From: Gracilaria gracilis
Lineage: Eukaryota > Rhodophyta > Florideophyceae > Gracilariales > Gracilariaceae
DNA length: 64,000 nt
Reading direction: 5' to 3'
Assembly: GCA_030374805.1 (NCBI GenBank)
Contig: JARGSG010000184.1
Span: 1-64,000, forward strand
Shown: positions 1-9,050 of the stretch, in pieces
Numbering within the stretch: the stretch's first letter is position 1
How the letters are laid out: every line of letters starts with the position of its first letter
The notes under the pieces: generated by a model
The model's database searches: none
The model's input: the letters and a program-made list of their open reading frames with translations, nothing else
Told to the model about the DNA's origin: nothing
Program-made: the position numbers and the translations under genes

Positions 1-1
1 C

Positions 2-2117
2 CTGCCTAGGGCTGGTTTACCGTACGCCGTCGATACGGATGCTAGCGACTACCAGGTTGGTTGCGCACTGTTCCAGACCACCGAAGATGGCGAGCGATTG
101 CCAATTGGTTATTGGTCACGAAGCCTCAACGTTCACGAGAGGAATTTACTCGGTATCCGAGAAGGAGTGCTTGGCAGTCGTCTGGGCATTACAGACACTG
201 CGGCCCTATCTTATGGGGAATCACTTCGTGGTTCATACCGATCATTCGGCCTTGCGCTGGCTACTCTCTATTGCAGAGCCATCTGGCCGCTTGATGCGGT
301 GGAGACTTCGCTTGTCGGAATTCGACTTTGAAATCCGCTACAAGAAAGGACTCCTGAACACTCAGGCTGACGCACTGTCCCGCTTAGAGACAGAGGCCGA
401 AGCTGCGCCAGTTGATGATCTGGAGATACCGTGCTTCCTCGCGGAAGATGGCTCGAACGATGCCGATGAAGGATCGGAAGGATGGGACATCTATGATGCT
501 GTGTTAGCCGTGTCAGGCGCGCAACCCGAACCGGGCTCTTTTGTACCGATTACTCCGGAAGAGCTCATCAGGGAGCAACACACTGACCGTTTTTGTACGG
601 AGATTCGCAGCCGTTTTAAACGGTGGAGCTCAGTTGCCTTTCGTCGAGAACGACCAAGGATTTCTAATCCGAACTGTCGGAAACAGGCCACAGATTGTGG
701 TTCCGCACACTCTTCAGTCACGAGTACTGCATTTGTCGCATTATGCGAAGTTGTCAGCCCACCCTGGTGGCAGGAAGTTGTACTACACCTTACGGAAGGA
801 CTTTTACTGGCCAGCGATGGCTTTCGACGCGTACGCCACTGTCCGTGGATGTTCGGACTGTGCGAAGAACCGCGTCAAATTGCGGAAGTATTCCAAGAAG
901 TTGGTACTCTTCCCTGCTAGGGCCCCACTCGAGTTCGTGGCAATTGACTTGCTCGGCGAGTTCATTCGCACCCGCCGGGGAAACCGGTTTTTGCTCGTTA
1001 TCACCGACCGCTTTTCGAAGCTGGTGCGGACTGTGCCTTTAAAGAAGGTTACCGCCAGTGCGGTCGCCCAAGCTTTCGTTACTAACTGGGTTTTTGTCTA
1101 CGGACCGCCGATTGACCTACTATCGGATAATGGACCGCAGTTTACGGCTAAGTTCTTTCAGGACGTCTGCCGCATCTTGCGGATACAAAACTGGTTCACG
1201 ACTACCTATCATCCCAGAGTAATGGGCAGGTTGAGCGATTTAACCGCACTATGCTCAATGCATTGCGGACGTTTGTTGCCGAGCATCCGTCGGAATGGGA
1301 TCAGTACACCGATGCGGTGACATATGCCTACAACACGCAGGTTCATCGTACTACGCAGATCTCGCCGTTCGAGCTTGTGCTATCACGCGTTCCACCTTCG
1401 GTGGCTATCGAGCCACAGCCAACGTTGGATAAGTTCCCCTCGCCCCGTCTACACAGGGACGCCTGGAAGGACTGGCTAAAGAAGATTATCCCAACAGTTG
1501 GGCAGAACATTGCGAAAGCACAGGCCGCCTACAAGCGGAATTTCGACGCAAGGCTGCGTAAGAACGCCCCGCAGATCAAGAAAGGGGAGTATGCCTTTTT
1601 AAGGAAAGAGTACTATAATCCGGAGAAAGAGAAACGGCATAAGCTCTCGCCGATTGCGGATGGACCTTACAAAGTAATTGCTACGACCGACACTACGGTA
1701 GTCCTTGATGTCAAGGGTGCGCACGAGCGTTATTCGCGAGATCGCGTAACGCCTGCGCCAAAGCCTGTTTCACAGGAATCGCAACCGCCATCGTCGGCTA
1801 CTACCGCACCTACAATGGAAACAGCCGTCGAGACGGAAACTGCCGCCGAAGCGGGAACTCGCACTCAACTGTCTTTGTTGCCGCATCCGGAACGCGGTCT
1901 CGCTGATTTGCCAGCTAAGCCGGAAGTAGACGCACCAGTCGCAACTGCCGCTCATGTGCACACGCGGATATTGGCCCCTCCGGGGATACTGACCACCACC
2001 CCCGACGCTCCAACTGAGGAGGGAGAGGCGGCAGATCGTTCCTTGCCGTTGTCGCCGTCGGAAACGGAGTCGCCTTCGCAGGGCCTCTGCCGCACGCAGT
2101 CGCACGCGGACGCGTGA
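2..2117 (+). pseudogene. Retrotransposon pol fragment: RNase H and integrase, frameshifted
   Basis: RNase H shows its acidic set: DTDAS near the start, the E of SEKEC, the D of HTDHSA and the D of NTQADALSR. Integrase has an HHCC zinc-binding end (HLSHY, HPGG, CSDCAKN), then VAIDLLGEF and LLSDNGPQF with the first two catalytic aspartates. The third acidic residue falls in the NGQVERFNR motif. Three single-base frameshifts break it: about 145-147 (an extra T), about 612-617 in a T run, and about 1216-1219 just before NGQVERF. The frame then stays open to a stop at 2115-2117. Each segment aligns with the family when read in its own frame, so these are disabling mutations and not separate genes. 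Reverse transcriptase is off the left edge. Confidence 0.88.
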
Positions 2118-3327
2118 CACGCAGCCGGAGAACCGGAAGAAAGAGGGCGACGCGCAGGTACCGCGCAAGCCTCAAGAGGAGGAGTTACGTTCGCAGGCCG
2201 AGAACGGGAGCACAGAACCGATATGGTACGTGACATGCTGCCGGAAAGCCGGAAGAGTCGCACAGATTCGCTGAGGCCTTCGGAGAAGGACGCCGCTCCG
2301 GTGACGATCGAAGCCGGAAGACCGGAAGAGAACGACGCGCCGTTACCACGGAAGCCTGAGTTGGAAAGCACCACCGTGGTGAATCGCAAGGCCGGAAGTC
2401 CGGAAGGAGAGAAGTTAGTTAGTGAAGACCGTACTGTTACGGCAGACCCGACTTCGGGAGATTTTAGCGAAGCATCAAGGGATGAAGCCGGGAAAAGTAC
2501 GGAAACAAACGCCGCTTCGGCAATCCGTGAAGCCACAGTAAGTGGGAAAACAGTCGAGTACTGCAGACGCGCACGCACCACTCAGAGTGTCAAGCTCCGT
2601 GGGCGAACCGCCTCCTGTGGAGGATGACAGCGCACGCGTACGACACGTGCCTGTCGCAAGCCGAGTGCCGCCTGCTAGGCTGACAGTGCCGAGAAACGGA
2701 ACGTCGAAAAATTCCGAATTTGAATCGGCAAACGCCAGCCGTGCAACGGCGCACAGCTCAGCAACCGCAGCGCGCGGCAAACCGCCGCCACGGCACGTGC
2801 TGCAGCACCACTCGCTGGCGCACCGCTTTGCGGACCGTTCACCGTCGCAACGGGAGATTATGCCGGAACGCCGGAAGCTCGCCATGCGAAAAGAACGAAG
2901 TCCGTTCACAGCCCAGCAGCATGGGAAGAAGAACCAGGAAACTGGAAGCCTGACAGTCAGGAAAACACCATGGTCAACGTCGCCTTTGCCTGGTGTACAG
3001 GATGTGTTGCCGTCAGGACGGAAGCCGCCTACATTTGACGATGCCCACGACGGGAACAGGAGCGATGACGCCTCGAAAGAGGATTCCTCGACCAAGCCGC
3101 ACACAGAGCGGAAGGTCCTCGATGAGGAATATGTTATCGACCGTCTGGTAAGTCACGGCTACGCCCCTGACGGGGAACTACTGTATCGAGTCCGTTGGTA
3201 CGGCTATGCCTCTTCAGAGGATACGCACGAGCCTATTGAGCATTTGCCTCGCTCGAAGGTCTTGCAGTACCACCGTCGCACACGGACACCGATACCGGCT
3301 ACGCTGGACAAAGCCCAAGTGGGTTGA
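2118..3327 (+). pseudogene. Retrotransposon pol C-terminal tail with chromodomain
   Basis: Beyond the stop at 2117, open frames continue with long Pro/Ser/Glu-rich low-complexity sequence, then a chromodomain at about 3106-3290 (EEYVIDRL, YRVRWYGY, DTHEPIEHL), ending at the TGA at 3325-3327. Chromodomains at the end of integrase direct chromoviruses to particular chromatin. The third aromatic-cage position, normally Trp in a DTWEP-type motif, is His here. At least one further frame change occurs near 2540-2627. The tail between integrase and chromodomain is unusually long (about 330 codons) and looks disordered. Confidence 0.75.
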
Positions 3328-3817
3328 CCGCCCACGTCTCAATTGAGCACAGCCGTCTCAGACAGAATATACCGCCTCATGCGGACAGTATTGCATTACG
3401 CAAGGATATGCCGCTTCAAGCGGATGCAGCTAAGTTAAGTTGAGATCACTAAGCCGCCGCAGGCGGACCAAGTCGCTCTGAGCAGACAGCTCTTGTTGAG
3501 CAAATACGCCGCGAAATGCGGAAGCCACTACAGTGGAGAAGAAGAAGATCGAAGCCTAGAAGAAGGAAGAGGAGCCAGGATACTGGAAGGAAGACTATGA
3601 AGTTATGATGCTACAGCCGCTCACAGCGGAAGCTTAGCCCCTCTCTCGTGGGTCATTCGCAACAGCCTCGCATGAGGTACTGCCCACTGAGAAGGGGGAG
3701 AGCAGAAGAAAATTCAAAGCCAAGCCGGCACAAGCCGGAGGAGTTTACTTCAACTACGGGGCTTTGCCCCTCGCTACTGGGGTCGATCTCAAGTTACGAT
3801 CACCCTCCTTGGGAGGC
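3328..3817 (+). repeat. Untranslated part of the retrotransposon, dense in short GC stems
   Basis: No gene is visible here. The stretch is packed with short inverted repeats of the form CCGC-(3-5 nt)-GCGG and relatives: CCGCCTCATGCGG, CCGCTTCAAGCGG, CCGCCGCAGGCGG, CCGCGAAATGCGG, CCGCTCACAGCGG, CCTCGCATGAGG and CCGGCACAAGCCGG, spaced about 20-60 nt apart. The loops differ while the stems stay paired. A second copy of the polypurine tract lies at 3687-3701. Confidence 0.6.
3687..3701 (+). other. Second copy of the polypurine tract (possible central PPT)
   Basis: The 15 bases CTGAGAAGGGGGAGA are identical to those at 5680-5694, immediately before the 3' LTR. It sits about 360 bp after the chromodomain stop. 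In retroelements an internal polypurine tract can prime a second plus strand. Here that role is inferred only from identity with the terminal tract. Confidence 0.5.
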
Positions 3818-5642
3818 CTAAGCGCCAGATGGCCCAGCACCTGGGGTGTTGCCACCGCCGGGAGCGCCGGAGAAGTGTTGCGCTGCAATCGCTTGCAGAT
3901 CCGACTCGTCGGTCACCGTATCCGGTACGGCCACACCTACACCTCGTAGGAAGTCGCGAATAACCACCGCACGTGGCGTTATGGTAGCGCCGACGTCATC
4001 GGTTGTCGCCACAGATTGCCCCCAGGGGATTGTTGGATCAGGAGCCGCTTCAGCGGGTGGGTCGACGTTTTCGACAATGTCGCCCTCTCCCGTCGCTTCG
4101 GGCTGTTGTTCTTCCACTGTGCCCGCTGGGCTTCCCTCGTCCATGGGGCTTCCTCCCTCTACAGGGTCATCGTCGCCGTCATCGACGTAGATGAACCCAC
4201 GCGGGTGCCCCTCGGGGATATACCGATCTCCTCGGCGACGCTCAGCCGCTTCGGCGGGTCCGATTACTTCCCATTCCCATGTGGTCAAAGTAGACGAAAT
4301 CGCCGGCATTGACAGTACGTCCCGGAGAGCGGTCGTTCGGCCGGCGGACCCCACCGGATACCTGGTTGGCAGGCACTTCATTCCAGTCAATCTGGTCGAT
4401 CACGCCCACCAGTTGGGTTGCTTCACGAGCGTTGCGCACTGAGCCGAGTACTTCGGAAAGGTCCAAGTTACGGATTGATTGCCGGATGAGACCCGGAATA
4501 TGCCACAGACGGTAAGCGTCGTACGCCTCGACGAGGAGATACGCCGCTACGCGGACAGTCCATTCAGTGGCTAGGAGACTCCAAAGGCCGCGAGGCGGAT
4601 TGTTCATGAAGTACGACCCGATGTATGTAATACAGGGCGGGAGCTCCACGTAACACCCTCGTGGGACCTCGACGGCCGGCCAGAAGTCTGGAAGTTGCAT
4701 GTACCGTCCTCGGCGGGCGTGCCCAGCCAGTCGTTCGACTTCAGAACACTGGTATGGCGCCAGAATCCCAAAACGGGAGCGCCACTTCCGCTCAAAGCGG
4801 AGTCCTTCCAAGAAGGCTGACCGTGCTGGACGGCGGAGATACCGGAACTCGGCGCGAAGAATGGGCCGAGCCCACAGTATCAAATCCTGGTGAGGCTGTA
4901 CGGTATCCGAATATCGGTCGATCTCGTCCAACGCGTTGGCAAGATAGTCGCCGTAGCCGACTTCGCCGAATGTTCGGTATCGCGCAACGTCATACCGGTA
5001 CTGTTCCGGCACAGGATGCTCGTTCGGAGCTCGGAAGTGCCGCGCGTACCCGATACGGGCCATCTCGTTTCGAGCAAACTGCCGCGACTCGTGCCGACCT
5101 ACGAATAGGCAACTCGGATTCACCGCCACGCGGGCGCGCCAGTCCCAAGAACGGGTCACGTCTACCGGAAGCCCGCCAGGGAGATTGCCATCGATGGTGT
5201 AGGATTCGATAAGCTCGGTGTCCGAGAGCGCTTCGGCGTCAAACCAGGGTGCCTGGGCGAATATCGCACTATGCCGGTGAGGATCCCGGATGCGCAAAGT
5301 ACCGAGAGCCGGCCAGCCAGCCGCGGAAGCGGGCAAGTCGATGTTGAACCAATCCCACACAGGGGCAGGACCAGCACCTTGTGCAGGCGCAGGACCTTGA
5401 CCGGAAGACCCGGGTTGCGAAACTGCCGCCGCTTGCGGAAGAGGCACGGACCGGAACGGCGGATTCGAGACTTGCATGCGTGCCGTCGAAGACGGAGGGG
5501 CACTCGGAGGTTGGTGAGGGTTGTTGTGCGACATTGTTGGGGAGTTGGGCGCTGAGGAAGATGGTGTAACAGGCGGTGGAGTGCGTGGTTCCGAACTTAT
5601 CTCGGCAACCCCGTCGAGGGGGACGTGGTTATGAACTCCCAT
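3818..5642 (-). pseudogene. Long antisense ORF between chromodomain and 3' LTR
   Basis: On the minus strand an ATG at 5642 opens about 465 codons, to a stop at 4242. The protein continues in another frame from about 4281 to 3818 after a one-base slip (…YFDH then WEWEVIGP…), giving about 600 residues in all. The N-terminal 90 residues are Pro/Ser-rich. The middle is folded-looking and rich in Trp, Tyr and Arg. The C-terminal part is acidic and Pro-rich. I do not recognise a family. Because a PPT and LTR in + orientation lie right beyond its start, it is inside the retrotransposon and antisense to pol. Additional antisense ORFs at this position are known in some plant Ty3/gypsy elements. It could instead be a captured host gene or the gag of a second, inverted element. 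Confidence 0.55.
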
Positions 5643-5679
5643 GGTGGAGCGTGGACGGCCGTCTGAACGGTGTCTCAAC

Positions 5680-5694
5680 CTGAGAAGGGGGAGA
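5680..5694 (+). other. Polypurine tract of the 3' LTR
   Basis: CTGAGAAGGGGGAGA lies directly before the TG that opens the LTR at 5695. This is the expected place and composition for the primer of plus-strand synthesis in LTR retroelements. Confidence 0.8.
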
Positions 5695-6555
5695 TGTAGT
5701 GCAATGGCCCTTTACAGGGGATGCGCGTTACAGCTCTTCATAAGAGTTTGATCCGTTTCCGGTCTCGCCACCGCTAGATATGACTAGTTATTAGTTTATT
5801 ATGCCCATTATGGGGTGCGCCTAGGAAGGGTAGTAATTGTAGACACGTGTGTCTGCAATGGCCCGATGTCGGGTGCGCCGTGGCAATCCCTCACGGGTAG
5901 TCCACGTGTAGTGTCATGGCCGGCAGTGCCGGTTACTTAGATATTTACTTGATATTTTCAAGTGCCGTATATAAGTGGCGGCACTTGCCGCCACTGTACG
6001 GAAGTAAACCTCAAGGGGGACTTTGGCTCTGACTTGTCGCAGCTTGCGCCCGACTCTAGCCCACTTCTTGGGAAAGTCGCCGCATATCCGGACTTGTCAA
6101 CCGCCTCTACCATCGAGGAGTTCTGGACCGTCGTTACGGCTATTTTTTTATTGTTTTTCCGTCACCATTGGTGCATCTTCCGTCATACGGCTCTTGCTGC
6201 TTCGCCCTGTTATACAGGTTGTCCCTTTTGGTATTGGGCTTGCCGCCCCACTCTCGTGAGTCAGTGCTCCGCTGCGCGGCTCATTTGTTGATCCCTCGTT
6301 GCCCATTCCGTTGGGTTGGATACTGCCATACGTATTGGTTCGTCCGACAGTGTCGGTTTCTAAAGCTGATTCTTCACCCCTCCACCTCCGACTGCACGCC
6401 CAGATCGGGGCCACCCGGACTTACACCCGGCTCGTGTTGGCCCTATCGGAGGGTTCTGCCGCTCGACTGCCCTTCACAGGGAGCAGGGCCTGAACACCCT
6501 GAGGTGCTCGTCCGCGACGCGGCTTGTTGTTTCCCGTCGAGGGCTTTGCACCACA
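5695..6555 (+). repeat. 3' long terminal repeat, 861 bp
   Basis: It opens with TGTAGTGCAA after the polypurine tract and closes with TTGCACCACA at 6546-6555, a terminal inverted repeat with one mismatch and the canonical TG…CA ends. The U3 part holds two CACGTG boxes (5844-5849 inside the palindrome AGACACGTGTGTCT, and 5903-5908). It also holds five degenerate hairpin motifs of the type ATGGCCC-loop-GGGTGCGC at about 5704, 5801, 5858, 5881 and 5915, and a TATA box. The 5' LTR is outside the window, so the right boundary rests on the inverted repeat and on resumption of transposase coding at 6556. Confidence 0.75.
5968..5995 (+). promoter_or_regulatory. LTR TATA box followed by a hairpin
   Basis: TATATAAG at 5968-5975 is the only strong TATA match in the LTR. 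It is followed at once by AGTGGCGGCA-CT-TGCCGCCACT (5974-5995), a perfect 10-bp stem with a 2-nt loop, near where transcription would start. Confidence 0.55.
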
Positions 6556-7376
6556 AACAGGATGTCTTTAACGCCGACGAAACGCATTTTTGTATAAACA
6601 TGGATAATCACAAAACCTTGGCATTGATTGGGGACAAAAATGTTAGATACGCTGATGTGGTTTCCGGAGATGACGGGATGACGATGATGGTTCTGATTTC
6701 GGGAGGCTGCTCGGCACGACTGGAGATACCGGTGTTGATATTCAAAAACGTAGATAAGAACTATTCTATCCGGGGACTTGCCGATGATGTTCCCGGCGTT
6801 GTATACCGAACCGGGCCAAAGGCGTGGATGGATAGACACGTATTCTTTGAGTAGCTTCGAGACAAACGCGTGTTCACATCTTTACCAAACGGGCGCAAAC
6901 GGGTTTTGTATATTGACAATGTGAATACCCATGATGTGACGGAGCAAGTGAAGGAAGCTTTGAAAGAAAGCAATACGAAGATCAGGTTTTTTCCATGCAA
7001 CGCTACGCATCTAGTGCAACCTGCACATAGTTTTGTTATACAGAAGTTGAAAACGTACTGGCGCGATGAGTGGGATGATTTCAAAATGGATATGATCGAT
7101 AAGCGCATGTGGTGTGATGGTCAACGTTTGTCGGGAAAGCTAAGCAATCCGGGAAAGAGGCATTTTCTTAAGCTTGCTGCGCGTTCGGTTCGCGGGGTAA
7201 GTGAGCAGCGTGATAGTGATGGTGTCACCTACGCCCGCAAAGCCATGATTCGATGTGGTATGGCTCTGAATTTAAATGGGCAGTGGGAGGAGAGGCAGTT
7301 GTTCCCTGAGCTACAGCAGATTGTGTCGAAGTATCGTGAGAACTTCGAGGGAGAAGCGGTGGGTGGGAGCTCCTGA
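6556..7376 (+). pseudogene. DDE transposase (pogo/Tigger type), C-terminal half, inactivated
   Basis: Reading starts at FNADETHF, the first catalytic Asp region of the DDE_1 superfamily, and continues with a YADVVSG stretch and LYIDNVNTHD (second Asp). The third region reads ATHLVQPAHSF, where the family has Asp in place of His, so the third metal ligand appears lost. An in-frame TAG at 6852-6854 also interrupts the same frame, and sequence similarity continues unbroken after it. The frame ends with TGA at 7374-7376. The N-terminal DNA-binding half is missing because the LTR retrotransposon is inserted just before this point. It should reappear to the left of the retrotransposon, outside the window. 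Confidence 0.82.
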
Positions 7377-7390
7377 TCTGTGGTTCTGGA

Positions 7391-7509
7391 GCCCACACTA
7401 ATTAAAGTATAACCAAATTAGTGTGGTTGCGTATATAGTGTGGCCCACACTAATTTCCGTGACAGAAGTCAGAATACGAGTTACAAAATTAGTGTGGGCC
7501 ACACTAATT
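7391..7509 (+). repeat. Subterminal inverted repeats of the DDE transposon
   Basis: Six copies of CCACACTAATT in alternating orientation occur in 120 bp: 7393-7403 direct; 7416-7426 inverted; a back-to-back pair around 7436-7455; and another around 7487-7509 (AATTAGTGTGGGCCACACTAATT). They begin 14 bp after the transposase stop. Clustered inverted copies next to a transposase gene are typical transposase-binding ends. The exact terminus and target duplication cannot be fixed without the left end. Confidence 0.65.
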
Positions 7510-7810
7510 GCAGTTGTCACCTGTAGTTACAGTGTTAACCTGTACCGTTGGTAAAACGCTAACCGTTGTAGATAATCCTCCTTCCCTTCCCCTTCCCCTT
7601 CTGTGTTGGCGGTCTTCGATCAATTCTCACGTTGTAGTATCTAGAGTAGATACGCTTCGTAGATACAACGGTAAGGAGACCCCAGCGGTCGAGTCGTCTC
7701 GGTCGTCAAGAGGACCGCTGCGGTCTCTTTAGAACTGATACAGGTCTGTTCACGATAACGTTCCAAGCCTTACCAACCCTGCTGTATCAACTGTACGTAC
7801 GCGTACATCT

Positions 7811-9050
7811 ATGCCTCCCTCGTCACGGCCTGCGCAACCTTCACCAGCCTCGCCAGCCTCGCCAGCTTCGCCATCAACTTTCGCCGGTGCCCCAGCGTTA
7901 CCCCACGACGGTGTCGTGCATCATCCCCTTGGCGGTGGCGTCCTACTACTTCAAGATTAACCTAATCTCATATCTTAGCGCCCAATGCTCAGAACTCCAC
8001 ATCACCGCTCATGTCGGGTGCCAACCTAATAGCGTGCCTCACATTGGCAACTCCACCACCATTGCCACCGCCTTCTCAGTAGCAGCCGCACTACGCGCCC
8101 ATTCTGTAAAAGATGTTCACGATAGTTTCGTATGCGTCGATACCGCCCCTTCTAACCAATCAAACTACAACCATCAATGGCATGTTATACCAACGTTCTG
8201 TGTCAGACACAGAAGCAATAGATCAGAATTTGCGCCCCTTTATGTCCCCTTCTCACACGCTTACCAGTCGCATCGTCCATTCCGTTCAAAACATATACGC
8301 AGGGACATATGGAGACATCATCCAAAACTTTGTCAATGTCTTACAAGCTATCATGGACAAACGCCATGTCTTGGGGCCACAACTGTCACCAAGAACAAAA
8401 CTGTTAGCCATCCGAGCCGCATGTCCGCATCCAGCGTGTGCCCTTGCAGACAAACACGGTGTTCAAAATGACTACGCCAAACGCGTCTACATTTCGTTCG
8501 AGTGCGGTATACACGGTACTTACGTCATAAACCTACATGATAAGCATCAGTTAAGTGGGTTAGGCTTCAATACTCCGTTACGCAACTTGATCCGGGTCAC
8601 GCTTTGTAGCTACGATGAGCACAAATCATGGGTACCGGGGCTGACTATGCTGGATTTTATCAGGAGCAGATGTTATGGCGCACGCTTTCTGACCCGAAAC
8701 AAGCACTATATTTTATGTATGCACCGTTAGTGGTAGACAGGTCGGGCGGGTAGTTGTCCAAAAACATATACGTGGAATGAAAGGCGTACGGATATTTGAG
8801 ACAACACGCATTAGAATATGTCCTGGATGGAGAGCAATTCTTGTGTATTCCAAATGCTGTAGAAGCGTTTCACGAGGAAGTATCTTCGTGGATTGAAGAG
8901 TCCTTTAACTTCTTTCGCAACTACTCAGTCGATTACATGAGGCGCCAGCTAGTGGCAAGGGGTATGGGAGCGGACCATAGTCGCTCTAAGCCTGCGGAAA
9001 GTGGCACGAGCTGCACAGACGCGCCTCTATTCAATGATCGTCGCTCATGA
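7811..9050 (+). pseudogene. Broken gene for a class I aminoacyl-tRNA-synthetase-like protein
   Basis: Three frames fit together. Frame one (about 7930-8150) carries PNSVPHIGNSTTIATAF, which matches the HIGH signature loop and helix of class I synthetases (His codon at 8040-8042). Frame two (about 8150-8634) carries a Cys/His pattern (CPHPAC…DKHG…FECGIHG) that looks zinc-binding. Frame three (8634-9050) reads ADYAGFYQEQMLW, then APLVVD, then LSKN, where the KMSKS loop should be, then an acidic helical stretch ending RNYSVDYM. Frame three has nonsense codons TAG at 8751-8753, exactly at the residue before LSK, and TGA at 8778-8780. The possible N-terminus near 7811 has three 9-bp Ala/Ser/Pro repeats in yet another frame. 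Amino acid specificity cannot be told; it may be a paralog that does not charge tRNA. Confidence 0.55.

Larger units (their letters stand above)
1..6555 (+). mobile_element. Ty3/gypsy chromovirus-type LTR retrotransposon, 3' portion
   Basis: The order is RNase H, integrase, a low-complexity tail, a chromodomain, an antisense ORF, a polypurine tract and a 3' LTR. This is the 3' part of a chromodomain-bearing Ty3/gypsy element in + orientation. Gag, protease, reverse transcriptase and the 5' LTR lie beyond the left edge. The 3' LTR begins TGTAGTGCAA directly after the polypurine tract and ends TTGCACCACA at 6555, a 9/10 inverted match. Coding parts carry several single-base frameshifts, so this copy is defective. 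On its right, at 6556, DDE transposase coding sequence resumes mid-protein, so the element is nested in an older DNA transposon. Confidence 0.88.

Noticed and set aside
3846..4190. Plus-strand frames opposite the antisense ORF
   Set aside because: They lack family features; the minus-strand reading is much longer and compositionally protein-like.
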